The notes beneath the pieces were generated by a model, which ran no database searches, had not been told where the DNA came from, and saw only the letters and a program-made list of their open reading frames with translations. Source: Cyanobacterium sp. T60_A2020_053 (GTDB taxonomy: Bacteria > Cyanobacteriota > Cyanobacteriia > Cyanobacteriales > Cyanobacteriaceae). Taken from it: a DNA stretch of 35,462 nucleotides. Below are positions 26,507 through 34,284 of this stretch, piece after piece. The position numbers and the translations under genes were made by a program. The stretch's first letter is position 1. Each line of letters begins with the position of its first letter. Location: positions 1-35,462 of the forward strand of contig JACYMF010000032.1 in the NCBI GenBank assembly GCA_015272165.1, read 5' to 3'.

Positions 26507-27070
26507 TTAATTAATTTGTTCACTCAGGGATTTTTGTTCAGCTTCATGAACAATAGCTTCAAGATTATTAAAAATGATATATGGCAAGGAGGATGCTTTT
26601 AAACCTTTGATAATGCGGGAGGGAGTCTGAGGGAAAACCACAAACAGAGGCAGTATTTTTTCAGCAACATCACTAAACATATGGTCTTCCGCTTCTGGCA
26701 TAATCCATTCATATTCATGGGCGAGGGCGCTTTGGGAGTGGCGCCATCTCAAGAGTAAGTCAGAAAAATCTTCTCCGGGGCGATGAATGAAAATGAGTAT
26801 TTCTACGCCCATTTTAATTTTCCATTCCGGATCGCACATTAGCACGGCAATATCGCAGGGAATAGATGTTATGTCATCCAGCGCCCCTCCCCCTTGACGG
26901 TAGCGCACTTTTGCCAGAGGAAGGGGAATGGTGATAATACTTTCGTTGGCGCGCCTCATACTGGGAATCAAGGACAAATATTGACGATGTTGCCCTAAGA
27001 GTGTTACCACTCTTTCTCTGTCGCTATACTCAGCGAGGGCAGTTTCGTAGTCACATTGTTTGATCGACAT
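26507..27070 (-). CDS. Unrecognised 187-residue protein
   Basis: I do not recognise the family. The sequence has an acidic, mixed alpha/beta composition, no signal peptide and no transmembrane helix. Noticeable segments are VTLLGQHRQYLSLIPSMRRA near 23-42, IPCDIAVLMCDPEWKIKMGVE near 73-93, the hydrophobic strand ILIFIHRPGEDFSDLLL (about 94-110) and ILPLFVVFPQTPSRIIKGL (about 138-156). Two heptamer copies (near 26725 and 26879) encode SerAla and GlyAla in what look like loops. Codon use matches the neighbours. It starts with ATG at 27070; a purine-rich repeat tract lies upstream. Length and composition support a real gene. Confidence 0.65.
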   Translation of the reverse strand: MSIKQCDYETALAEYSDRERVVTLLGQHRQYLSLIPSMRRANESIITIPLPLAKVRYRQGGGALDDITSIPCDIAVLMCDPEWKIKMGVEILIFIHRPGEDFSDLLLRWRHSQSALAHEYEWIMPEAEDHMFSDVAEKILPLFVVFPQTPSRIIKGLKASSLPYIIFNNLEAIVHEAEQKSLSEQIN

Positions 27071-27136
27071 GATTATTTATCCTCTGCGGTGGAGGGCGCT
27101 GGTTTTCTCCATCATAATCATATTTTGTCATGGTGG

Positions 27137-27256
27137 ACAAGGGAGAAGGGGAAGAAGGGGAAGCGGAGGAGGAAAGGGAGGCAGAGGAGGAAAGGGAGGC
27201 AGAGGGAGAAGGGGAAGAAGGGGAAGCAGGGGAAGCAGGGGAGGAAAGGGGCGTAG
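27137..27256. repeat. Purine-rich (G/A) repeat tract, 120 bp
   Basis: Nearly all G and A on the plus strand, with only isolated C and T. A block GGGAGAAGGGGAAGAAGGGG occurs twice, and an 18-bp unit AGGAGGAAAGGGAGGCAG is doubled between them, with shorter AGGGGAAGC units at the end. Many runs of three or four G give G-quadruplex or triplex potential. Reading frames across it (Gly/Arg/Lys-rich) are artefacts of composition. A related tract is at 35336-35408. Confidence 0.8.
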
Positions 27257-27277
27257 GGGTTGAACAATGTTCAACCC
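27257..27277. repeat. GGGTTGAA hairpin repeat (copy C, compensatory change)
   Basis: Perfect 21-nt hairpin with arms GGGTTGAAC and GTTCAACCC. Compared with the copies at 15891-15911 and 34220-34240 (arms GGGTTGAAT and ATTCAACCC), one base pair changed from T-A to C-G on both sides, keeping the stem intact. AT-rich repeats follow to about 27305. Confidence 0.7.
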
Positions 27278-27346
27278 ATTATTAATTATTAATTATCAAT
27301 TGTTCATTGCTAAAATAAGGCTATAGGGGTTTTAATTAGTGCTTTT

Positions 27347-30300
27347 ATGAATTATCCTGTGTTGTCAAACATCACTTTTGCATCTCAATGGACTTTTGTT
27401 AATTATCAACCCATTACCATTTCTGGGGAAACTACTTTTCTAGAAGTTATTCGTAAGTTAACCCATGGGGTTGATTGTCTTCTCGTTACCAACTATGACA
27501 CCAACGATTGTCAACCATTAGGAGTAATCACCACCGAATCAATTATTCAACTCATTGCCACAGGAGTCAATATTTATTCTCTGAGTGCTAAACATTTTTA
27601 CCAAAATTTATGTTTGATACATACAGAAGAGTTAGATAATATTTTTGCCATTGCTCAAAATCTTTATCAAGGAAAATATCATGTTTATGGAGTTATCAAT
27701 GAAGAAAATAAGTTTATTGGTATTATCAATGCCAGAAGTTTAATTAAATATATTAAAACTGATTCTATTTACGCAAATATATTAACAAAAGACATTATTA
27801 AACCTAATTTATTATTAGTGAATCCAGAAGATACTTTATTCAACGTAGTTGATAAATTTAGTTTAAATGAAGGTAAATATGGCTTTATTTTTAATCACGA
27901 TTCATCATTTAAAATAGTTACTCCGAGGCAAATAATCAAACTTTTATTAGATTATAACTGGAAAACCCTAGCCATTAAAGATTTAATTTTTCGAGATTTA
28001 CCCTATTTTTCACCTCACGAAAATCTCCTCAATATTTGTGAAGTTTTATTACATCAAGAAGCAATTTTAATCAATCAAGATGAAAGTTTAAATGAAAAAA
28101 ATCTTTTTTCTAATCGAGTTTGCCATCTTGGGATTGATCATATTTCAGAACATCTTTGTAATCATCTGACTTTGATAACTCCTCAAGATTTAATAGTTAT
28201 TTTAACCCCTCTTTGGCAACAAAATTATTTACGGCAACAACAACAAAAATTAGACCACTTAAAAAGCACTGTCAAACAAGAAAAAAAACAGTTTGAACAA
28301 GAAAAACTCTTATCAAGTCTTAGTTATCGCATTCGTCAATCCCTTAATTTAGAACAAATTTTACAAAGTACTGTAAATGAAGTACGTTCTTTTTTAGAGT
28401 GTGATCGGGTAATCGTGTATCAATTGTATCCCGATGGTGATGGGGTGATTGTGGCAGAATCGGCAGGAGAGGGCGTAATGTCTATTTTAGGGCGTGTGGT
28501 GCAAGACCATTGTTTTGCGAAAGATTTTATTAAACCCTACTTAAATGGACGTATTCAAGCCACTGATAACGTTTTTACAGCTAACCTCTCCCCTTGTCAT
28601 TTGGATTTATTATTAGGGATTCAAGTACAAGCTAATTTAGTTGTACCAATTATTTTTCATGATGGTTTATGGGGTTTGTTGGCGGCACAAAATTCTTTTC
28701 ATCCTCGACATTGGCAACAAGATGAGTTGGATTTATTGCAAAAATTGGCTTCTCAAGTGGCTATTGCCATTCAGCAGTCGGAATATGCCCAAAAAGCCTT
28801 ACAAGTGGCAGAATATCAAACTGCCATAGCCAGTTTGGGTAATACTGCGTTGACTACCAATGATTTGGCAACTCTGGAGGAAATGACGGTTAAAATTGTT
28901 AGTGAGACTTTGGATATTGACTCCTGTAATATTTTAGAGTTACAACCAAATCAAGCGTCTTTTGTGATGAAAGCTGGTATTGGTTGGCATCAGAAATGGC
29001 TAGGGTTGGCAAAAGTTGGCTCGTCTCCCCGTTGGATGCCGGGTTATACCATGAAGGCAAAGCAACCAGTAATTACTGAGGATTTATTGATTGAAACGAG
29101 ATTTAGTCCTCCTCCTTTTTTACATAATACTGGGGTGAAGGGCGCCCTCCTCACCAATATCGGCAATGATCAGAATTATTTTGGTATCATCGGGGTTTAT
29201 AGTTCTGGTCATCGTAAGTTTAGCTCAGAAGAGGTAAATTTTTTACAAACGGTGGCTAACGTGTTGGCAACGGCAATGGAGCGCACGAAATCCCAACGGC
29301 AACTAGATTACTTTTTTAATTTGTCTCTGGATATGTTTTGTATTGCTGGGGTGGATGGCTCATTTAAACGGGTTAATTCCAGTTTTTCCACTACCTTAGG
29401 TTATGGCGAAGCAGAAATGATTAATCAAAATATGCTTTCCTTTGTGCATCCCGACGATGTGGAGATTACTGCCGAGGAATTAGAAAGATTAAGTCGGGGT
29501 TTTCCTAGTCAAAATTTTGAAAACCGTTGGCGCACCTCAGAGGGTTATTATCGTTGGTTGGCTTGGAAAAGTTTACCCTACGAGGAAGGCACTATTTACG
29601 CTGTAGCACGAGATATTACACTAGCAAAACAAGCGGAAGAGCAGTTGCGGGGGCTTAATGAGGAGTTGGAGATTAGGGTAAAAGATCGTACGGAAGAGTT
29701 AGAACAAACCACTACCCAATTAAGAACTTTTGTACAGACGGCTGGAACGGTTTTGGTGGTGTTAAACCAACGTTATCGTATCATGGAATGGAATGAGGAA
29801 GCGGAGAAAATTTTTGGTTGGAGTCGAGATTCGGTATTAGGGGAAGATTACTTTCTCTTGTTTGTAGCGCCCTCCGACAGACAAGGTTTGAGGGCGTCTC
29901 TTAATCATACCCTCACGGAAGGTCAGGTGCAACGGAATTTAGAAAGTAAAGTCATGGTGGCGGATGGCACGGAAAGAACTTTGTTATGGAATGTTAACCG
30001 TTTCACTGATGCCCAAGGGCAAGGTATTGGTATTATCGCCTGTGGGCAAGATATAGAGGAAGTGCGCTTGGCTCAACTGCGCTTAAAGTTAAGTGAAGAA
30101 AGATTCCGCAGTATTTTTAATCAGGCGGCAGTAGGTATTTTACAGGTTAGCTTACCCGGTAAATTAGTGTTGGTTAATGATAAATTTAGCCAATTAACTG
30201 GTTATTCTCGTCAAGATTTAGCGGAGTTAGATTTTCATGATTTAATTCACCCCGATGATGTGTCTGATACCCTCACGGATTTATCGGAATTATTGGCAAG

Positions 30301-31498
30301 TCAAAGGGCAACATTTGAGCGCGAGATTAGGATGAGGGGCGCTGATCAAGATTTCCTCTGGATTAATTTAACCATGTCAGTGGTATGGGTTGCTGTTGAG
30401 CCTTCTTACTTTATCGCCGTCATTAATGATATAAGTGACCGTAAAGAAGCCGAAGAATCTTTACAAAAAAGTGAATCTCGTTTGAACAGTGTTCTTAGTT
30501 CACTACAAGATGTAGTATGGTCAATGTCATTACCTGACATGAATTTGCGCTATATTAACCCAGCTTGTGAAATTTTGTATGGTCATTCTCCACCGTCAAT
30601 CTTAGCAGACAGAAGGCTTCTATTAGATATGGTAGCGCCCGAATACCGACAATTAGTAGAAAATATTTGGGCAGAAATTTTGGAAAGTTACAAACTGGGC
30701 ATTTTGCAAAATGAAACCAATAAAAAATGGGAATTAGAGTATAAAATTATTCTTGCTAATGGTCAATCCAGATGGATTCGGGAAAGGTCTCACATCGTTT
30801 ATGATCGGTATGGGTGCGCCGTAAGTATTGATGGTATTTCCACTGATGTCACTCAGCGCCATGAAGCAGAGGAAAAATTATTTAAGTCATTACAAGAAAA
30901 AGAAGTTTTACTCAAAGAAATTCATCACCGAGTGAAAAATAATCTTTACGTCATTTCCGGTTTATTGAATTTACAATCAACCTATGTGGAAGATGAAGCT
31001 GTGCGTAATTTATTCCATGATAGTCAAAATCGTATTCAAACTATGGCAGTTATTCACGAACAACTGTATCAATCTGATGACCTTTCGGAGATTAATTTTG
31101 CTGATTATATCAAGCGTTTAGTGTCTAATTTATTCTTTTCCTACAATCAAGGAGGCATTAAACCCATTACTAACTTAGAGGAATGTTATCTCAATATTGA
31201 AACGGCTATTCCTGCCGGGTTATTGATTAATGAGTTGGTGACGAATGCTTTTAAACACGCTTTTCCAGCAGGGAAAGGGGAAGTAACTATTAATTTAAAA
31301 GTGTGTCAACCGAAACATATTTGTTTGGAAGTCAAAGATAACGGTAAAGGATTACCTCCTCAGTTGGATTGGGAAGATAGCCCCTCTTTAGGATTGCGCC
31401 TCGTGCGCTTGTTAACTCAACAATTAGATGGAGAAATGACCGTTAATTCTGATGATCATGGTACTTGTTTTTTCTTACAATTTGAACCTTTTAATTAA
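27347..31498 (+). CDS. Multi-domain sensor histidine kinase: 4 CBS, 2 GAF (first DXCF-cyanobacteriochrome-like), 4 PAS, HisKA_2, HATPase
   Basis: The 1383 residues read as four CBS repeats (about 15-290), a coiled coil (295-322), GAF1 (about 325-478), GAF2 (about 490-648), PAS1 (about 652-772), a coiled coil, PAS2 (about 793-912), PAS3 (about 916-1038), PAS4 (about 1041-1178), HisKA_2 (KEIHHRVKNN; candidate phosphoacceptors H1193/H1194) and a HATPase domain (about 1280-1383). GAF1 carries both cyanobacteriochrome cysteines: C389 in DHCF and C417-H418 in the SPCH motif, 28 residues apart, the spacing of the DXCF photoreceptor TePixJ. A bilin chromophore and blue/green-type light sensing are therefore plausible. 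No membrane helix is visible, so the protein is probably soluble. No response regulator is adjacent. CBS repeats suggest an additional nucleotide input. Confidence 0.9.
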   Translation: MNYPVLSNITFASQWTFVNYQPITISGETTFLEVIRKLTHGVDCLLVTNYDTNDCQPLGVITTESIIQLIATGVNIYSLSAKHFYQNLCLIHTEELDNIFAIAQNLYQGKYHVYGVINEENKFIGIINARSLIKYIKTDSIYANILTKDIIKPNLLLVNPEDTLFNVVDKFSLNEGKYGFIFNHDSSFKIVTPRQIIKLLLDYNWKTLAIKDLIFRDLPYFSPHENLLNICEVLLHQEAILINQDESLNEKNLFSNRVCHLGIDHISEHLCNHLTLITPQDLIVILTPLWQQNYLRQQQQKLDHLKSTVKQEKKQFEQEKLLSSLSYRIRQSLNLEQILQSTVNEVRSFLECDRVIVYQLYPDGDGVIVAESAGEGVMSILGRVVQDHCFAKDFIKPYLNGRIQATDNVFTANLSPCHLDLLLGIQVQANLVVPIIFHDGLWGLLAAQNSFHPRHWQQDELDLLQKLASQVAIAIQQSEYAQKALQVAEYQTAIASLGNTALTTNDLATLEEMTVKIVSETLDIDSCNILELQPNQASFVMKAGIGWHQKWLGLAKVGSSPRWMPGYTMKAKQPVITEDLLIETRFSPPPFLHNTGVKGALLTNIGNDQNYFGIIGVYSSGHRKFSSEEVNFLQTVANVLATAMERTKSQRQLDYFFNLSLDMFCIAGVDGSFKRVNSSFSTTLGYGEAEMINQNMLSFVHPDDVEITAEELERLSRGFPSQNFENRWRTSEGYYRWLAWKSLPYEEGTIYAVARDITLAKQAEEQLRGLNEELEIRVKDRTEELEQTTTQLRTFVQTAGTVLVVLNQRYRIMEWNEEAEKIFGWSRDSVLGEDYFLLFVAPSDRQGLRASLNHTLTEGQVQRNLESKVMVADGTERTLLWNVNRFTDAQGQGIGIIACGQDIEEVRLAQLRLKLSEERFRSIFNQAAVGILQVSLPGKLVLVNDKFSQLTGYSRQDLAELDFHDLIHPDDVSDTLTDLSELLASQRATFEREIRMRGADQDFLWINLTMSVVWVAVEPSYFIAVINDISDRKEAEESLQKSESRLNSVLSSLQDVVWSMSLPDMNLRYINPACEILYGHSPPSILADRRLLLDMVAPEYRQLVENIWAEILESYKLGILQNETNKKWELEYKIILANGQSRWIRERSHIVYDRYGCAVSIDGISTDVTQRHEAEEKLFKSLQEKEVLLKEIHHRVKNNLYVISGLLNLQSTYVEDEAVRNLFHDSQNRIQTMAVIHEQLYQSDDLSEINFADYIKRLVSNLFFSYNQGGIKPITNLEECYLNIETAIPAGLLINELVTNAFKHAFPAGKGEVTINLKVCQPKHICLEVKDNGKGLPPQLDWEDSPSLGLRLVRLLTQQLDGEMTVNSDDHGTCFFLQFEPFN

Positions 31499-31534
31499 TT
31501 AGACCTAAGTTCGATGCAAGAATGCCAGATAAGG

Positions 31535-31618
31535 ACAGGTATCAGGTTGCAGGTTGCAGGTTTCAGGTGAAATGCTTATAAATTAAAAACCTTCGCCAAA
31601 CACTGACTTTTCATAAAT
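31535..31618. repeat. Diverged relative of the MITE-like element
   Basis: Heptamer units AGGTATCAGGTTGCAGGTTG then AGGTTTCAGGTGAAATGC, followed by TTATAAATTAAAAACC, where 18745-18790 has GTGAAATACTTATAAATTAA before AGAGTTAAGCC; both copies end near TTTTCAT. Terminal repeats are not recognisable. No gene in this 146-bp gap. Confidence 0.55.
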
Positions 31619-31644
31619 CGAACATTTCTATCAATGATTTTTAG

Positions 31645-31902
31645 TTAGAGTAGAACATCTAATCTTGGATTTCCATCACCTGAAAAGGTTTGATAAATAC
31701 TTTGACGATTAAGGTTAGTTTCCTCAGCCAATTTTTCAATACCGCCCATTGCATTAGCAACATCACGAATAGCTAACAAAAAGGCTTCAGTGTTATGGTC
31801 ATTTTCATAATCTTCTAACGCTATCAGTAAATAAGCCCTTGCTTCTAATGGTGAGGCTAATTTTTCTAAATGCCAATCTTCAAATTTAGTATAAGGTTTC
31901 AT
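31645..31902 (-). CDS. HigA-like addiction-module antidote (short C-terminus)
   Basis: An 85-residue antitoxin of the addiction-module-antidote family (TIGR02684, XRE-like): LASPLEARAYLLIALED, then FLLAIRDVANAMGGIEKLAEE with helix-turn-helix continuation TNLNRQSIYQTFSGDGNPRL. Family members usually continue 10-15 residues past LDVLL; here TAA follows, so the last helix is missing and the gene may be truncated. The ATG at 31902 overlaps the toxin stop by 4 bases (ATGA), giving the toxin-first order of HigBA. Autoregulation through the HTH is expected from family knowledge; no operator was identified. Confidence 0.82.
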   Translation of the reverse strand: MKPYTKFEDWHLEKLASPLEARAYLLIALEDYENDHNTEAFLLAIRDVANAMGGIEKLAEETNLNRQSIYQTFSGDGNPRLDVLL

Positions 31903-32219
31903 CTGTTTCTTTCTTGATAATCTTGCCAATAAACTTTTGCTTGATTTATGTCCTTTTGTTGAGTTGATTTATCTCCTCCACACAAAAGTAAAACGATAAC
32001 ATTACTTTCTTTAGCGTAATAAACTCGATAACCGTTGCCAAAAAAAAATCTTAATTCATAGACGCCATCTCCCACAAGTTTACTATCACCAAAATTACCA
32101 ATGGTAATTTGACGCAACCTATTACGGATTCGTAACTGATAAGATTGGTTTCTTATACCATCATACCATTTGATAAACGGCTGTTTTCCTTCTCTAGTCT
32201 GGTAAATTCTAACTTCCAT
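31899..32219 (-). CDS. HigB/RelE-like toxin (phage-derived Gp49-like family)
   Basis: A 106-residue RelE/ParE-superfamily toxin of the putative addiction-module-killer type (TIGR02683, Gp49/DUF891). It has the typical opening of a TReGKQPFIKWYDGIRN-type sequence, a central RIRNRLRQITIGNFGDSK basic helix and the VYELRFFFGNGYRVYYAK strand pair with VIVLLLCGGDKSTQQKDINQA near the end. Such toxins cleave mRNA at the ribosome. The basic and aromatic residues (R67, Y71) lie in the expected active-site strands. It is the first gene of the pair, 4-base overlap with its antidote; both run convergently toward the kinase gene end. Confidence 0.87.
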   Translation of the reverse strand: MEVRIYQTREGKQPFIKWYDGIRNQSYQLRIRNRLRQITIGNFGDSKLVGDGVYELRFFFGNGYRVYYAKESNVIVLLLCGGDKSTQQKDINQAKVYWQDYQERNR

Positions 32220-32275
32220 TACTGTAAACTATAGACAAAGGGGCAAATATATGATCAAATCATTTTGTCTCCGCT

Positions 32276-33130
32276 TTAAGATAAAGTCGAAATTTTACGA
32301 TCATATTCTGCTTGAGTAATAATGCCATGTTGTAGGGCTTCTTTTAACTTCGTAATTGTTAAACCATGTTTTGATAAATACTTTTCTTTGTTAATTTCTT
32401 CTTTGGTTTTTGACTCTAAATTTTCTAGTTTTTCTAAAAATTCTTCCTGAGTAAGAATACCGTCAGCAAAGGCTTTTTCTAAGTTTTTAATTTTACCTTC
32501 CATGAGGCAATCAATCTCATAATCATCGAGTTTTAATTGTAGAATAGCTTTCTTACGCTTAAACTCTTCTTCTGTTAAAATGCCACTACTAAAAGCAGAC
32601 TGTAATTTATTTATTTCTTCTTTTAATTCTAAAAGTACCTGTTTTTGGTTAGGATTAATTGATTCAGAAACAGGATAGTTATTTTTTGGTACTTTGTTAA
32701 ATTCAACAGAATTGGTTTCACTCACTGATTGAATACGGTTGAGACGACAGGCTTTTTGTAAGTGGTTAATTAGTTCATTTTCTAAGATTAAAGTCCAACC
32801 AGCGCCCGTCACCCCAGTCCAAAAACTTAACCCTCCCGTAAAAATAGCCGTAAAACTTGCCCCAGCAATATTTTGAACCCATTTCCCCCGTGAAGTTTCC
32901 AAAATCAATTCATCAGCATTAGTATCAGAGATATAAATTTTCAATTTAAAGGCTATATTTGTGCCTAAAAGGGTGCGAATTGTGCCGGTTTTTCGGGCTT
33001 GAATTACATAGATTTGATTTTTTAAAATTCCTTCTACTTCGTATTGTCTGCCCTTAAACCATAACAAAGCCTCGTTATAAACTAAGTCTAAATCTCTGTC
33101 AGTGCCTAAATGAAAATAGTTCTTTGCCAT
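32276..33130 (-). CDS. SHOCT-repeat protein with a hydrophobic N-terminal domain
   Basis: The 284 residues have an N-terminal domain (about 1-128) with beta-rich content and one hydrophobic stretch (about 88-112, AGASFTAIFTGGLSFWTGVTGAG), then three SHOCT-like helical hairpins: residues 174-195 (LQSAFSSGILTEEEFKRKKA), 216-237 (FADGILTQEEFLEKL) and 261-281 (LKEALQHGIITQAEYDRKI). Each has the A(F/L).xGI(L/I)T..E(F/Y) pattern. SHOCT modules are short oligomerisation or nucleic-acid-binding elements usually found singly at C-termini. Function is unknown. It lies upstream of the toxin-antitoxin pair with a 56-bp gap. One heptamer copy near 32801 encodes the TGAG turn. Confidence 0.75.
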   Translation of the reverse strand: MAKNYFHLGTDRDLDLVYNEALLWFKGRQYEVEGILKNQIYVIQARKTGTIRTLLGTNIAFKLKIYISDTNADELILETSRGKWVQNIAGASFTAIFTGGLSFWTGVTGAGWTLILENELINHLQKACRLNRIQSVSETNSVEFNKVPKNNYPVSESINPNQKQVLLELKEEINKLQSAFSSGILTEEEFKRKKAILQLKLDDYEIDCLMEGKIKNLEKAFADGILTQEEFLEKLENLESKTKEEINKEKYLSKHGLTITKLKEALQHGIITQAEYDRKISTLS

Positions 33131-33212
33131 AACCCCAAAACAATTAAAAATAAAGACTTTTTTAACTAACTATAGTAATTCTATCTGATCCAGAAGTAAT
33201 CCCTCTTAAAAG

Positions 33213-33280
33213 GTTTTTCAAAGTGGGTATCAAAATGCTTTACCCTCACCCCCAACCCCTCTCCCATAGGAGAGGGGAGT
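33213..33280. repeat. GTATCAAAATGC repeat with a 22-nt hairpin
   Basis: GGGTATCAAAATGCTTTACC then CTCACCCCCAACCCCTCTCC; the hairpin at 33256-33277 has nine base pairs (CCCCTCTCC against GGAGAGGGG) and a CATA loop. An inverted near-copy is at about 23774-23818. It stands between cobA and the SHOCT gene and may end the cobA transcript, although no T-run is present on that strand. Confidence 0.65.
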
Positions 33281-33316
33281 AATATTTTCTATTTGTAAGT
33301 TGAAAACCTATGTAAT

Positions 33317-34072
33317 TTATTTTCTAAAATTTTCAGTGCGGAAATCCACTACTCGACCAATTACCGCTACGGCGGGTGCTTCAAAACCTGTTTTTTCTAC
33401 TAACTCAATGATATTACTTAATGTACCATATAATTCCTCTTGATCTGGTCTTGTACCCCAACGAATCAAAGCAATAGGGGTGGAGGGCGCTAAATCGGCA
33501 GAAAGTAATTGCGGAATAATTTGCTGGAGATTATGAATACCCATATAAATTACGATGGTTTCTGAACCTTGGGCTAGCGCCCTCCAATTCACTTCTGGGC
33601 GGTACTTGCCCACGGATTCATGACCTGTTACAAAGGTGACTGAAGAACTATAACCCCGATGGGTGACGGGGATTCCTGCATAGGCAGGGGCGGCAATACC
33701 TGAGGTAATACCCGGTATTACTTCTACGGAAATACCAGCTTTAATTAAGTCTGCCATTTCTTCACCGCCTCGACCAAAGACAAAAGGATCACCGCCTTTC
33801 AAGCGCACGACAATGGCGTTATCTTGGGCTTTGGCGATCAGAAGTTGAGTAGTTTCGCTTTGCCGTAGGGAATGGCGCCCTTTTCTTTTCCCTGCGTTGA
33901 TTTTTTCGGCGTGGGGATTAATCATGGCTAAAATTGCTGGACTCACCAAGGCATCATATACTACGACATCCGCTAATTCTAAAATTCCTTTGCCTTTAAT
34001 GGTTAATAATCCCGGATCGCCGGGTCCTGCACCAACTAAATATACTTTTCCGATCACTGATTTTTCTGCCAT
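33317..34072 (-). CDS. cobA: Uroporphyrinogen-III C-methyltransferase
   Basis: SAM-dependent enzyme that methylates uroporphyrinogen III at C-2 and C-7 to precorrin-2, the branch point to sirohaem and cobalamin. The SUMT signature is complete: VYLVGAGPGDPGLLT at 10-24, VVYDALVSPAIL, the segment VVRLKGGDPFVFGRGGEE, PGITSGIAAPAYAGIPVTHRG, FVTGHE, and IYMGIHNL near the SAM pocket. At 251 residues it is the single-domain form, without the HemD or CysG dehydrogenase/ferrochelatase fusion. No neighbouring sirohaem genes. Two heptamer copies occur inside the gene and one just upstream of the start (34080-34086). Confidence 0.95.
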   Translation of the reverse strand: MAEKSVIGKVYLVGAGPGDPGLLTIKGKGILELADVVVYDALVSPAILAMINPHAEKINAGKRKGRHSLRQSETTQLLIAKAQDNAIVVRLKGGDPFVFGRGGEEMADLIKAGISVEVIPGITSGIAAPAYAGIPVTHRGYSSSVTFVTGHESVGKYRPEVNWRALAQGSETIVIYMGIHNLQQIIPQLLSADLAPSTPIALIRWGTRPDQEELYGTLSNIIELVEKTGFEAPAVAVIGRVVDFRTENFRK

Positions 34073-34195
34073 GGGCGACGGGCGCTGTTCTTTAAATTGC
34101 TTATAATGTTCCTTTTTCTAGCTTAATATTTCTTGACACTAATAGTGGTTAATTTTGACACAATTTTTTTTATTTAAAATAAACCTTTCCAAAAA

Positions 34196-34247
34196 TAGGG
34201 CTAGGATTGAAGCCATGAAGGGTTGAATAATATTCAACCCCTACGAG
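34196..34247. repeat. GGGTTGAA hairpin repeat (copy B)
   Basis: Copy of the element at 15872-15918: GAAGCC, a gap, then the 21-nt hairpin (34220-34240, arms GGGTTGAAT and ATTCAACCC) and CCTACGAG. It lies in the 212-bp gap between two minus-strand genes, 44 bases beyond the oxidoreductase stop, and may act as that transcript's terminator. Confidence 0.75.
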
Positions 34248-34284
34248 CCTATAAACAATAATTTATGGAGCTATCTAATAGTTT

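Noticed and set aside
27056-27263. Gly/Arg/Lys-rich frames across the purine tract
   Set aside because: The amino-acid content follows only from the G/A repeats, and two overlapping frames are open for the same reason.
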